Numbered from the stretch's first letter, positions 23,927-32,496 are shown. The stretch: 42,205 nt of DNA from Prevotella sp. UBA1705 (GCA_002317385.1 DCJH01000071.1:21957-64161); one strand, 5' to 3'. Numbers and translations are program-made. Notes: a model not told the origin generated them from the letters alone.

Positions 23927-24883
23927 ATGAATCAAGCGGATAAGCAATACCTCGAAGTGATGAGGGATATCCTGGAGAACGGCTCCTTGAAGGATACGCG
24001 AAGTGGAAAGGTGAGGTCGGTGTTTGGCCGACAGATGAGGTTTAACCTGAAGGAAGGATTCCCTCTGCTCACCACCAAGAAGGTGTTCACCAAGGGCATC
24101 ATCCATGAGTTGCTGTGGTTTGTGAGCGGCAGCACCAACATCAAGTACCTCGTTGAGCATCAGACCAATATATGGACCGACGACGCCTATCGCTATTATC
24201 GCGAACTCGTGGGGAAGCACTGCGCGCTGAATCCCATGGCCGAGCCGATAGAGATTCTCCCGAAAGAGGAATTTGTGCAGGCCGTGTTGGAGGAGAAGAC
24301 GCTTGACCTGCAGGCGGAGACAGGCGGAAACCGAGTGACCACCACCTACCGATTCGGCGACCTCGGGGAGATGTACGGCAAGAATTGGAGGAACTTCGAT
24401 GGGTCGTTCGACCAGATCGACTATGTGGTGAGCACCATTCGCCAGGACCCCAGCTCCCGCCGCATACTGCTCACCTGCTACAATCCCGCCACGGCGGGCA
24501 GCGCGGCGCTCTACCCCTGCCACATCCTGTATCAGTTCTATGTGGACAATGGCGAGCTGAGCTGCATGGTGGAGTGTCGCTCGCAGGATTATTTCCTGGG
24601 CACGGTCTATAACATTGCGTCGGCCGCTATGCTCACCCACATGATTGCCGAGGTATGCCATCTGGGCGTAGGCGAGCTGATTTGGGTGGGCGGCGATGTG
24701 CATTTGTATGAGAATCACGCCGCCGCCGTCCACGAACAGCTCTCCCGAAAGGGCAGCGACACCCTGCCCACGCTGAGGTTTGCCCGCTCCATCAGCAGCA
24801 TCGACGACTTCACTTACGACGATTTCATCATCGAAGACTACCATCCCGACGACGTGATCAAGGCCCCGCTGAGCGTGGGATAA
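23927..24883 (+). CDS. thyA: Thymidylate synthase, divergent
   Basis: A 318-aa enzyme converting dUMP and methylene-tetrahydrofolate to dTMP and dihydrofolate. Blocks: SVFGRQMRFNLKEGFPLLTT, IIHELLWFVSGSTNIKYL, FGDLGEMYGKNWRNF, QDPSSRRILLTCYNPA, catalytic LYPCH (Cys198), CRSQDYFLGTVYNIASAAMLTHMIA and GDVHLYENH. Length and Cys position equal those of the Lactobacillus casei enzyme, with an insertion at about residues 90-140, unlike the shorter usual Bacteroidales ThyA. Several normally strict residues differ: YPCH for PPCH, VYN for PFN, GDVHLY for GDAHLY. The active-site Cys, Arg pair and Asn remain, so activity is likely. No dihydrofolate reductase gene adjoins. The start at 23927 is 168 bp after the serpin stop. 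Confidence 0.92.
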   Translation: MNQADKQYLEVMRDILENGSLKDTRSGKVRSVFGRQMRFNLKEGFPLLTTKKVFTKGIIHELLWFVSGSTNIKYLVEHQTNIWTDDAYRYYRELVGKHCALNPMAEPIEILPKEEFVQAVLEEKTLDLQAETGGNRVTTTYRFGDLGEMYGKNWRNFDGSFDQIDYVVSTIRQDPSSRRILLTCYNPATAGSAALYPCHILYQFYVDNGELSCMVECRSQDYFLGTVYNIASAAMLTHMIAEVCHLGVGELIWVGGDVHLYENHAAAVHEQLSRKGSDTLPTLRFARSISSIDDFTYDDFIIEDYHPDDVIKAPLSVG

Positions 24884-24936
24884 ACGTGTAGGTGGACCGA
24901 AAAGACTAATCGTTCTATATTCTTGTCTGTGGAATT

Positions 24937-24961
24937 CTGTGAAAATCTGTGTGAGATTGAG
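24937..24961. repeat. CACACAGA repeat, copy 2 (inverted)
   Basis: TCTGTGAAAATCTGTGTGAG followed by ATTGA, the reverse complement of the core of 22213-22251. Confidence 0.55.
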
Positions 24962-25147
24962 CAGAATTCTGCAGAAGTTTTGCGTGCGCTGTTTCGTGGA
25001 ATACTTCCCCTCCACCATCCCAACCCCTCTTCATGCGTGATGAGGGAAGGGGTTATTGATGGAGGAATAGGGCTTTCAGGGCCCTGATGGACAGAATAAT
25101 AAAAGTTAAAATGAATCGTCCACACCCCTTTATACAACATTATTTCG

Positions 25148-25155
25148 TAATTTTG
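25148..25155 (+). promoter_or_regulatory. -7 element of the DUF4468 gene
   Basis: TAATTTTG, about 28 nt before the ATG at 25183. No clear -33 box. Confidence 0.5.
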
Positions 25156-25182
25156 CCTTACGTAATATATAAATCTTAAGTC

Positions 25183-25845
25183 ATGAAACAGCTACTCATA
25201 GCTCTCCTGGCGTGTCTGCCGCTCATGGCAATGGCACAGAATACTTGGGAACTTCCGCAAGACCAACAGCAGCAGGCCGATGCCAAGAAGGCAACAGTCT
25301 CCGTCAAAAACAAGTCGATCGAAGACCCGAAATACCTCGCCGGAGCCGTACCCGAGGTAGACGGTCGTGTGGTGTTTACCCTCGACAAGGATGTGCCGGG
25401 GATGAGTGCAGACGATATTTACCAGAAGGTCTACGACGTGATGGATGCCATAACCAAGGAGGACAACCAGTTGGAGACCAGTAAGATAGCCGCCGTGAAC
25501 AAGGGCGAGCATACCATTGCCGGTCGCTACAAGGAGTGGCTGGTGTTTCAGAGCAACTTCATCTCGCTCGACCGGACGGTCTTCAACTATACGCTCATTG
25601 CCCAGTCGCAGGACGGACACATCCATGTCACCATGGAACGCATGAGCTATGCCTATGAGAAAGACCGCACCGACATCCGCACAGGCATGGAGGCCAGGGC
25701 CGAGGAATGGATTACAGACAAGATGGCGCTCAACAAGAAGCAGACCAAGCTGGCCAAATACAGCGGCAAGTTCCGCCGCAAGACCATCGACCGCAAGGAC
25801 TATATCTTCGGCCAGATATGCGGTGCGCTGGGTCTGAAATATTGA
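25183..25845 (+). CDS. DUF4468 (TBP-like fold) exported protein
   Basis: A 220-aa protein with a signal peptide (residues 1-19, MKQLLIALLACLPLMAMAQ). The conserved region runs from VPEVDGRVVFTLDKDVPGMSADDIYQKVYDVM to HIHVTMERMSYAYEKDRT and includes GRYKEWLVFQSNFISLDRTVFNYTLIAQ, the layout of DUF4468, which has a TATA-binding-protein-like fold. No enzyme motif. A Lys/Arg-rich stretch (KYSGKFRRKTIDRKDY) precedes the C-terminus. It is first in a probable three-gene operon with a small membrane protein and a porin; an envelope role is likely. Confidence 0.85.
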   Translation: MKQLLIALLACLPLMAMAQNTWELPQDQQQQADAKKATVSVKNKSIEDPKYLAGAVPEVDGRVVFTLDKDVPGMSADDIYQKVYDVMDAITKEDNQLETSKIAAVNKGEHTIAGRYKEWLVFQSNFISLDRTVFNYTLIAQSQDGHIHVTMERMSYAYEKDRTDIRTGMEARAEEWITDKMALNKKQTKLAKYSGKFRRKTIDRKDYIFGQICGALGLKY

Positions 25846-25894
25846 TATCGGGCCATGGCCCACGATTATTCACCTCTAAATCAGAACTCATTCT

Positions 25895-26116
25895 ATGGAT
25901 AACGATAACTCAAGGCTCGCCCATCGCCGCAGAGACGACGACCGGCCGAAAGACCAATTCCTGAAGCTACGCAACTGGCTCAACATCATTTTCATGGTGG
26001 GAGCCATCATCGGCGTGTCTATCTACCTGCTCAGCAACCACCAGGTGGGCATCATCATTGTGCTGGTGGCCATGGTGTTTAAGATTGTTGAGTCTGCGCT
26101 TCGCTTTTTGCATTAA
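25895..26116 (+). CDS. Small two-helix membrane protein
   Basis: A 73-aa protein. Residues 1-26 are charged (MDNDNSRLAHRRRDDDRPKD), then two hydrophobic helices at about 28-47 (WLNIIFMVGAIIGVSIYLL) and 51-70 (VGIIIVLVAMVFKIVESALR). I do not recognise a named family, although similar small proteins precede Porin_10 genes in Bacteroidales. The TAA directly abuts the ATG of the porin gene at 26117, which strongly supports co-translation. Confidence 0.8.
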   Translation: MDNDNSRLAHRRRDDDRPKDQFLKLRNWLNIIFMVGAIIGVSIYLLSNHQVGIIIVLVAMVFKIVESALRFLH

Positions 26117-28462
26117 ATGAGAAAACTTCTTCTATCCCTCCTCCTCACCCTCTGCATCTTGCCCGCCATGGGTCAGATTCAGCGACAGAGCGAGGGTTAC
26201 AACCAGATTGATGAGACGGGCAATATCACCCGCTCGGGCCAGACGCACAATCCGGGCGACTCCTTAGGCTCCGACAAGGAGATTCCCAAGGGCATCCATG
26301 TGTGGACCGTGGACCGCAGGTTTGGCGACCGCCGGCCGGCCGTTCCCGACACCTTGTCGCACATGTACATGAACTCGGTGTTTACCGAGGGCCTCCGTGG
26401 CGAATACAACACGACGGGAAACCTCGGCTCGCCGCGTGAGGCACGCGTGTTCATCGACCGCCGCTATGAGAGCCGCAACTTCCTTTTCACCAATCCCTAC
26501 GACTTCTTCATCACTCCGGTAGAAGACTTTCTCTTCACCAACACGCTCTCGCCGTTTACCAATCTGAGCTACAACAGCTGCGGCGACCGTACCAACGGCG
26601 AGGACCATTTCACCGCACGCTTCGCCGTGAACGCCGGCAAGAAGCTCGGTGTGGGCTTCAAGTTCGACTATCTCTATGGTCGCGGCTACTACAGCTCGCA
26701 GTCAACCTCCCACTTCAACTACACCATGTATGGCTCATACATCGGCGACCGCTATCAGGCGCATATCCTGGCGTCGACCAATCACCAGAAGGTGGCGGAG
26801 AACGGAGGTATCGCCGACGACAACTATATCACCCATCCCGAGGCCTTCAACGAGAGCTATCAGACCTCGGAGATACCCACCATGCTCACGCGCAACTGGA
26901 ATCGCAACGACAACCAGCACGTGTTCTTCACCCAGCGCTATAGCCTCGGCTACAACCGCAAGGTGCCCATGACCAAGGAGGAGATAGCTGCCAAGAAGTT
27001 TGCTATGGCTTCTCACAAGGAGGCCGACGAGCAAAAGGCCAAAGCCGAGGCCCTGAAGCAGGCACGCAAGGACGGACGCAAGGTGAGCGAAGCCGATATA
27101 GAGCCGGCCAAGACCTACGGTGGCCGACCCGATGGGGCCAAGATTGCCGATGGACCCGCGCGCCATGATACCGCCACCGACTCGTTGGGCGACAACGGTC
27201 GGGTGAAAGTGGACAGCAAGGCAGCCGCCGACAGCCTCATCGCCGCATCGAAGAAGGCCGCTGAGGATACTTCATGGCTCAAGAACGAGTATGTGCCCGT
27301 GACGAGTTTCATCCATACGGCCGAGTTCAACAACTACAACCGTATCTATCAGGCCTACGTCACGCCCGAGAATTATTACCTCGATACCTTCAACGTTCAG
27401 GAGAAATATGCAGCCGATTCCATCTTCGACAAGACCCGTCACTGGGATCTCCGCAACACGTTTGCTATCTCGCTGCTCGAAGGTTTCAACAAGTGGGCCA
27501 AGGCAGGAGTAAAGGCTTTCGTCTCGCATGAGCTCAATCACTACGCCCTACCCGACTCTGTGGGCACGCGGTCGTGGAACGAAAACGCGGTGAGCGTGGG
27601 CGGACAGCTCTCCAAGGTGCAGGGCAAGACGCTCCATTACAATGTTACCGGCGAGTTCGGCATCGTGGGAATCAACCTCGGCGAGCTCCATGTGGATGGC
27701 GGAGTGGACCTCAATTTCCCCCTCTTCAAAGACACCATGACGCTCGCCGCCAGCGGATTCTACCATCATGAGCGGCCCGCATTCTACTATCGCCACTACC
27801 AGAGCCGACACTTCTGGTGGGACAACCAGGACCTTTCGTTCATCGATCATCTGCACGCGCAGGGCATATTGAACTATCAGAAGACCCGCACCCGACTCCG
27901 GGTGGCCTACGACGTAATCAAGAATTTCACATATCTCTCAGACACTTACGCCACATCGACCGCCGGAAGACTCTACAACACGGTGGCGGTGAAACAGAAC
28001 AGCGGTGCCATCAATGTGCTGACGGCCGAGGTGAAGCAGGACTTCACTTTCGGTCCGCTCAATTGGGAGACCGTGGTGACATTCCAGAAGTCGACCAACG
28101 AGGACGCGCTGCCCCTGCCAGCTATCAATGCTTACACCAACCTCTACCTGAGATTCAAGATAGCCCACGTGCTGAAGACCGACTTCGGAGCCGATGTACG
28201 TTACTTCACGGAGTACAATGCGCCCGACTATTTGCCCGCACTCGGACAGTATGCGGTGCAGGGCAACGAGTCGAAAATCAAGATAGGCAACTGCCCTATC
28301 ATCAATGTCTACGCCAATTTCCACCTGAAGCACACGCGATTCTTCATTATGATGAGTCACATCAACGCCAACTACGGCAAGAAAAACTATTTCTTCGCGC
28401 CCCATTACCCGCTCAACGGCAATGTGCTGCGCATGGGATTGAGCTGGAACTTCTATAACTAA
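26117..28462 (+). CDS. Putative outer-membrane porin (Porin_10 family)
   Basis: A 781-aa predicted beta-barrel. Signal peptide residues 1-19 (MRKLLLSLLLTLCILPAMGQ). The opening domain IPKGIHVWTVDRRFGDRRPAVPDTLSH and NTTGNLGSPREARVFIDR, then FLFTNTLSPFTNLSYNSCGDRTNGEDHF, are hallmarks of the Bacteroidetes Porin_10 family, followed by repeated amphipathic strands to the C-terminal VLRMGLSWNFYN. Residues about 290-395 form a Lys/Ala/Glu-rich, probably extramembrane insertion (AAKKFAMASHKEADEQKAKA) inside the barrel, longer than I would expect. Cargo is unknown. It starts on the base after the stop of the small membrane protein gene. Two hairpins follow the gene. Confidence 0.9.
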   Translation: MRKLLLSLLLTLCILPAMGQIQRQSEGYNQIDETGNITRSGQTHNPGDSLGSDKEIPKGIHVWTVDRRFGDRRPAVPDTLSHMYMNSVFTEGLRGEYNTTGNLGSPREARVFIDRRYESRNFLFTNPYDFFITPVEDFLFTNTLSPFTNLSYNSCGDRTNGEDHFTARFAVNAGKKLGVGFKFDYLYGRGYYSSQSTSHFNYTMYGSYIGDRYQAHILASTNHQKVAENGGIADDNYITHPEAFNESYQTSEIPTMLTRNWNRNDNQHVFFTQRYSLGYNRKVPMTKEEIAAKKFAMASHKEADEQKAKAEALKQARKDGRKVSEADIEPAKTYGGRPDGAKIADGPARHDTATDSLGDNGRVKVDSKAAADSLIAASKKAAEDTSWLKNEYVPVTSFIHTAEFNNYNRIYQAYVTPENYYLDTFNVQEKYAADSIFDKTRHWDLRNTFAISLLEGFNKWAKAGVKAFVSHELNHYALPDSVGTRSWNENAVSVGGQLSKVQGKTLHYNVTGEFGIVGINLGELHVDGGVDLNFPLFKDTMTLAASGFYHHERPAFYYRHYQSRHFWWDNQDLSFIDHLHAQGILNYQKTRTRLRVAYDVIKNFTYLSDTYATSTAGRLYNTVAVKQNSGAINVLTAEVKQDFTFGPLNWETVVTFQKSTNEDALPLPAINAYTNLYLRFKIAHVLKTDFGADVRYFTEYNAPDYLPALGQYAVQGNESKIKIGNCPIINVYANFHLKHTRFFIMMSHINANYGKKNYFFAPHYPLNGNVLRMGLSWNFYN

Positions 28463-28497
28463 GTCCACCCTACACCTATATATAATAGGACGCAGAC

Positions 28498-28600
28498 GTC
28501 GTTGCCACTCGACGCAGGCAACGACATCACAGGATTAGGGCATAGCTGCCATACGACAAGGGCCAACCACCGGAGCAACAGTTCCGATGGTTGGCCCTTG
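28498..28600. terminator. Two stem-loops between convergent porin and menA genes
   Basis: First hairpin GTCGTTGCC / GGCAACGAC (about 28498-28525). Second AAGGGCCAACCA / TGGTTGGCCCTT (about 28558-28600), with an inner CCGGA/TTCCG pairing. Both lack long T runs, but the position between convergent genes fits bidirectional termination. Confidence 0.65.
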
Positions 28601-28615
28601 CCGTTGGTGCCTCGC

Positions 28616-29536
28616 TTAAAACAGATAGAATAGCAATCCCACGGCCGAGGCAATGCCGTAGACAAACATATTGCGGGCCGTCTCGCCCAGAACCTTATTC
28701 AGCGCCCGACCCTTGCCTATGCGTTTCAGGTGGCGATAGGTAGCGGCGTGCTGGCCGAGATAGAGCAAGGAGAGGAGCACCACGGGCAGATAGTGCTCGC
28801 TCCAGAAGTAGACGAGGTTCAGAGCGGTGGCCAATATGCCGGCCCAGAGGTAGAGCTGGCGTCCGCCTTCGGCCCCCACGCGTACGACAAGCGTGCGCTT
28901 TCCGTCGCGCCGGTCGTTGTCAATGTCGCGGTAATTATTCACCAAGAGCAGCGTATCGATAACCAATCCGCAAGCCACCGAGGCCACAAACACCTCCCAC
29001 GTGATGGTTCTCTCGTCGGCCGGAAGGCTCAGATAATAGGTGAGGCACACCGGCACGATGCCGAAGAACACCAGCACCAGCACGTCGCCCAGTCCGAGAT
29101 AAGACAGCCGCGTGGTGTAGAGGAAGCAGAACAGCACGCAGACAGCCCCCACAACGACCATCGGCCAGCCGCCGATGAAGGCCAGCGGCAGACCCACGAG
29201 GCATGCCAAGGCCGTGGTAAGGAGCAGTCCCCACCGCATGGCACGGGGCGTAATCCATCCCATGGAGCACGCGCGCTTGGGGCCGAGACGTGTCGCAGCA
29301 TCATCGTTGCCACGCTTGAAGTCGAAGTAATCGTTCACAAAGTTGGCGTCGATCTGCATGATAAACGCAAAGAGGAAGCAGAGCACGCACGGCAGCCACG
29401 CCATGCGGGCACCACTGTCGACGGCGGCAAGCGACGCGCCAATCATCACAGGCACCGCCGCTCCGGCAAGCGTCTTGGGCCGGGCGGCCAGCAACCATGC
29501 TTTCGGCGAATTGGTTTTAACAAGAGATTCATCCAT
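28616..29536 (-). CDS. menA: 1,4-dihydroxy-2-naphthoate polyprenyltransferase
   Basis: A 306-aa UbiA-superfamily membrane enzyme that prenylates dihydroxynaphthoate in menaquinone synthesis. The first Asp-rich motif is NDYFDFKRGNDD, the second NNYRDIDNDRRDGKRTLVVRVG; together they bind the prenyl diphosphate through magnesium. The opening KAWLLAARPKTLAGAAVPVMIG and about eight hydrophobic segments fit MenA. I chose the ATG at 29536; a TTG four codons upstream lies in the promoter. No other men genes are nearby. The promoter is interlocked with that of the divergent HD-hydrolase gene, and the mRNA would be almost leaderless. Confidence 0.93.
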   Translation of the reverse strand: MDESLVKTNSPKAWLLAARPKTLAGAAVPVMIGASLAAVDSGARMAWLPCVLCFLFAFIMQIDANFVNDYFDFKRGNDDAATRLGPKRACSMGWITPRAMRWGLLLTTALACLVGLPLAFIGGWPMVVVGAVCVLFCFLYTTRLSYLGLGDVLVLVFFGIVPVCLTYYLSLPADERTITWEVFVASVACGLVIDTLLLVNNYRDIDNDRRDGKRTLVVRVGAEGGRQLYLWAGILATALNLVYFWSEHYLPVVLLSLLYLGQHAATYRHLKRIGKGRALNKVLGETARNMFVYGIASAVGLLFYLF

Positions 29537-29542
29537 AATCGC

Positions 29543-29576
29543 TTGCAAAAATAAACATTATTTACTATATTTGCAA
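29543..29576. promoter_or_regulatory. Interlocked divergent promoters of menA and the HD-domain gene
   Basis: A 34-bp segment with TTGCAAA at one end and TTTGCAA at the other. Plus strand: TTGC (29543-29546), 19 nt, TATATTTG (29566-29573). Minus strand: TTGC (29573-29576), 19 nt, TATTTTTG (29546-29553). Each promoter's -33 box overlaps the other's -7 box by one base. Confidence 0.8.
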
Positions 29577-29604
29577 GGCAAAAACAGATATAAATACACC
29601 CAGC

Positions 29605-30249
29605 ATGGAAGTTAGTCTCGACTTAATGTCATTCATCGAAACCTCGATTCTCCCCAAATATAATAGCTTCGGAAAGTCCCACGGACTGGGCCACGTGCAG
29701 CGTGTGATAGCCAATTCGCTGGTGCTCTCGCGCCAGTTGGGCACCGACATCAACATGGTCTATGCCATTGCAGCCTATCACGACCTGGGCATGAGCGGTC
29801 CGCGAGCCATCCATCACATCACGAGCGGCAAGATTCTCATGGCCGATCAGCGACTGAAGAAGTGGTTCTCGCCCGAGCAAATCAAGATTATGAAGGAGGC
29901 CGTAGAGGACCATCGCGCCTCGGCAGCCCACGAACCGCGCAGCATCTACGGCAAGATTGTGGCCGAAGCCGACCGCGATTTGCAGCCCGACGTGGTGTTC
30001 TCGCGCGCCATCGAGTATGGGCTGGAGCACTATCCAGACCTCGACCGCGAGCAGCAGTGGGCCCGTTTTGCCCAGCACATGGAGGAGAAGTATAGCGCCA
30101 ACGGCTATATCAAGCTCTGGATTCCCAACTCGCCCAACGAGAAATACATCAAGACCGTGCGCGAAATCATTGCCGATGCCGACCGCCTCCGCACCGTTTT
30201 CGACGAGATTTATCCCAGGATTCTCGCTGAAAAGACGCCCACAGCCTAA
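29605..30249 (+). CDS. HD-domain phosphohydrolase
   Basis: A 214-aa cytoplasmic metal-dependent phosphohydrolase of the HD superfamily. The ligands are H26 or H29 (KSHGLGHVQRV), the HD pair in AAYHDLG (about 58-59) and downstream H and D in VEDHRAS and EADRDLQPDV. The arrangement resembles YedJ/YfbR-like small HD proteins, which act on nucleotides or related phosphates. The C-terminal half has WIPNSPNEKYIKTVREIIADADRL. Substrate unknown. The TAA is 85 bp before the next gene, which may share the transcript. Confidence 0.85.
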   Translation: MEVSLDLMSFIETSILPKYNSFGKSHGLGHVQRVIANSLVLSRQLGTDINMVYAIAAYHDLGMSGPRAIHHITSGKILMADQRLKKWFSPEQIKIMKEAVEDHRASAAHEPRSIYGKIVAEADRDLQPDVVFSRAIEYGLEHYPDLDREQQWARFAQHMEEKYSANGYIKLWIPNSPNEKYIKTVREIIADADRLRTVFDEIYPRILAEKTPTA

Positions 30250-30334
30250 CGCTCCCCGCCTCATTCCATGTCCCTGTACACCGCCATACCATGGCGGACT
30301 CCCCCCTTCCCTAACTCCTCAACTCCCCAATCTC

Positions 30335-31444
30335 ATGATAACAACCATCGTTTTCGATTTCGGCGGCGTACTCGTAGAATACAACTTCCGCCGCTTCTTC
30401 TCCGACATCTTAGGCTCGGAGGAGCAAGGCGAGTTCTTCCTGGACAATGTTTTCCCTGCCAATGTCAATGCCGATATGGACCGCGGCGAGCACGAGCCCC
30501 GCTATTTCATCGAACAGCAACAGCGGCTCTGGCCCGACTACCGGCAGGCGTTGGACGTGTTTTTCACCCGATACACCGACATCTTCACCCGTGAGCCCGA
30601 GGGTATGAGGCAGCTCATGCTCGACCTCAAGGCCCGCGGCTACCGACTGCTGGGACTTTCCAACTGGTCGTCAAAGGTCTACGAGGTGATGGAGAAGTTC
30701 GACATCTTCAACTTGCTCGACGGCTATCTGCTCTCTAAAGACGTGCATCAGCTCAAGCCCGAGCCCGAGATCTACCACAGTTTCCTGCAGCATTTCGGCG
30801 TCAGCCCGGAGGAGTGCGTCTTCATCGACGACAAAATGGAGAACATCGTGGGCGCCCATCGTGTGGGCATGTACGGCATTACGTTCACCCACACCGACCG
30901 GTTGCGCCACGAACTGGAGCCTCTGCTGCTGCCCTACACCTTCGCACCGGCCCAGCCCGACGACGAGGAGACGATATGGCACATTGTGCATAGCGCCGCC
31001 CTCGATATGGTGGCGCGCGGCCGGCACCAGTGGGACGACGGCTATCCGCCACGCACCAGCATCCTCAGCGACATCAGTCAGGGCCACGGCTACGTGCTCC
31101 GGCTCGACGGAAACATCGTGGGTTACACCGCCGTGACGTTCTCTGGCGAGCCCTCCTACGACCAGCTCGACGGACAATGGCTCACCCACGGCCCCTACGC
31201 CACCATCCATCGCACCGCCATCGACCTCGCTCACCGAGGGCAGGGACTGGCCCGACTGCTCTTCGTCGAGGCCGAGCGACTCAGCCGTCAGCATGCCATG
31301 CCGAGCATTCGGATAGACACCAACTACGACAATACGGAGATGCTCCACCTCGTAGACAGCCTCGGATTCAAGCGCTGCGGCCTCTGCTACTACGACCATG
31401 CGGGCCAGATGGTGGAGCGCATCGCCTTCGAGAAGGTGCTCTGA
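30335..31444 (+). CDS. HAD-type hydrolase fused to a GNAT acetyltransferase
   Basis: A 369-aa two-domain protein. Residues 1-200 are a HAD hydrolase: motif I VFDFGGVLVEY (nucleophile D8), motif II LLGLSNWSS, motif III lysine in HQLKPEPEIYHSFL, motif IV VFIDDKMENI. Position D+2 is Gly, as in YihX-like sugar-phosphatases. Residues about 205-369 are a GNAT fold: GYVLRLDGNIVGYTAV, TIHRTAIDLAHRGQGLARLLF (RGQGLA acetyl-CoA loop) and ALCY-like end LGFKRCGLCYY. The frame is continuous with no stop between domains. I chose the ATG at 30335; the frame opens further upstream inside the HD gene in another phase. A sugar-phosphate or metabolite both dephosphorylated and acetylated is a reasonable guess only. 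Confidence 0.88.
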   Translation: MITTIVFDFGGVLVEYNFRRFFSDILGSEEQGEFFLDNVFPANVNADMDRGEHEPRYFIEQQQRLWPDYRQALDVFFTRYTDIFTREPEGMRQLMLDLKARGYRLLGLSNWSSKVYEVMEKFDIFNLLDGYLLSKDVHQLKPEPEIYHSFLQHFGVSPEECVFIDDKMENIVGAHRVGMYGITFTHTDRLRHELEPLLLPYTFAPAQPDDEETIWHIVHSAALDMVARGRHQWDDGYPPRTSILSDISQGHGYVLRLDGNIVGYTAVTFSGEPSYDQLDGQWLTHGPYATIHRTAIDLAHRGQGLARLLFVEAERLSRQHAMPSIRIDTNYDNTEMLHLVDSLGFKRCGLCYYDHAGQMVERIAFEKVL

Positions 31445-31609
31445 CCACCTGCACATAGACCCGCCCCCTCGATTCGCCTCTCCCATCGAGCCGAGACGCG
31501 GCCGAGAAAAGCTATTCCACATTTTTCTAAAAAATATTTCTCTTTCGGTGCAAGGTTTCTCATGGCCCTGCATTTAACGGGTAAACAATAACCAAAAAAC
31601 TGACACAAA

Positions 31610-32215
31610 ATGAAGACAATTAAGCTTTTTACAGCCCTTTTAGCCTGTGTGGCTTCTATGGCATTCATCTCCTGCAACTCCTTCGACGATGAAGCCAACC
31701 AGATAACACCCGCCCAAGTAGAGGCCGCCTTCCAGCAAATCAAGGGCGACTACGCCGGAGTGCTCATCTATCTGAACCCCAACGCCGCCACGGCAGCCGA
31801 CCAGAACGACAGCATCAACGTGAACTGGCAGATCAACACCGACTCTACCCTCGTCATCAAAAACTTCCCTTCGACCCCCGTATCACTCTACATCAACGAC
31901 ACCGACATGGCCAAGGCCATCGCCGCAGAGCCTACGCAGGAGCTCAAGGCCTACTACGGATTCTACAATGTAACCAACATCGGATTCCTCATCAACCCCC
32001 TGGGCGCTACCTACAACGTGACTTACGGTGGCGCTACCCACAAGGTGCAGGTGCTGTTCTATACAAACAACCAATACTCCTTTGGCTTGTACGAGCCCAC
32101 CAAGAAGCTGATGCAGCTGCAGCTATTCGCTGCTGGCATCTATGTTGACGGGCAACTCAACCAGGGTCTGCTCACCAAGGCAGTGCCCATGGTATTCTCA
32201 GGTACTAAGAATTGA
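31610..32215 (+). CDS. DUF4840-like lipoprotein
   Basis: A 201-aa lipoprotein: MKTIKLFTALLACVASMAFISC has a lipobox (ISC, Cys22). The body is beta-rich: ITPAQVEAAFQQIKGDYAGVLIYLNP, DSINVNWQINTDSTLVIKNFP, YNVTNIGFLINPLGATYNVTY, KVQVLFYTNNQYSFGLYE. This order matches DUF4840, found in Prevotella and relatives, with no known function. Codon use is biased toward ATC, AAC and CTC, as in well-expressed envelope proteins. A strong terminator follows at 32309-32346. Confidence 0.8.
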   Translation: MKTIKLFTALLACVASMAFISCNSFDDEANQITPAQVEAAFQQIKGDYAGVLIYLNPNAATAADQNDSINVNWQINTDSTLVIKNFPSTPVSLYINDTDMAKAIAAEPTQELKAYYGFYNVTNIGFLINPLGATYNVTYGGATHKVQVLFYTNNQYSFGLYEPTKKLMQLQLFAAGIYVDGQLNQGLLTKAVPMVFSGTKN

Positions 32216-32308
32216 TATTTGAAGAAATCTTTTGTTTCTGACATGCGGAACCGCCGCGCGCGGATTTCCACATCCACTTCTTGATATTCTAACGCCGGAA
32301 AAATCTTT

Positions 32309-32346
32309 AGCCCGCTCCCAAGAGTCGTCTTGGTGGCGGGCTTTTT
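32309..32346 (+). terminator. Rho-independent terminator of the DUF4840 gene
   Basis: AGCCCGC (32309-32315) with GCGGGCT (32336-32342), an inner CCAAG/CTTGG stem, and TTTTT. Confidence 0.9.
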
Positions 32347-32488
32347 CTGTTTATCCCCCTCCCGAAACGGGCTTCCGACCCTGGCATCACACACCCATGC
32401 CGGCCCCAAAGATGTTAATAAACCCAAACAGGGCATAAAAAAACGTTAGAGTTCGCGCCTCAGCCTACCGCCCTATCCATATTTAAGC

Positions 32489-32496
32489 TACTTTTG
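32489..32496 (+). promoter_or_regulatory. -7 element of the FMN/4Fe-4S gene
   Basis: TACTTTTG, about 56 nt before the ATG at 32552. Confidence 0.55.

Larger units (their letters stand above)
24884..25182. other. Intergenic region with repeats and a stem-loop
   Basis: No gene. It has the inverted CACACAGA repeat (24937-24961), a compound hairpin at about 25010-25065 (CCTCCACCATC with GATGGAGG outside, AACCCCT with AGGGGTT inside), and the -7 box TAATTTTG at 25148-25155 for the next gene. Confidence 0.6.

Noticed and set aside
24900..24915. AAAAGACTAATCG as a sixth copy of the 22-nt element
   Set aside because: Only about ten bases match, with no second arm and no neighbouring units at 22 nt.
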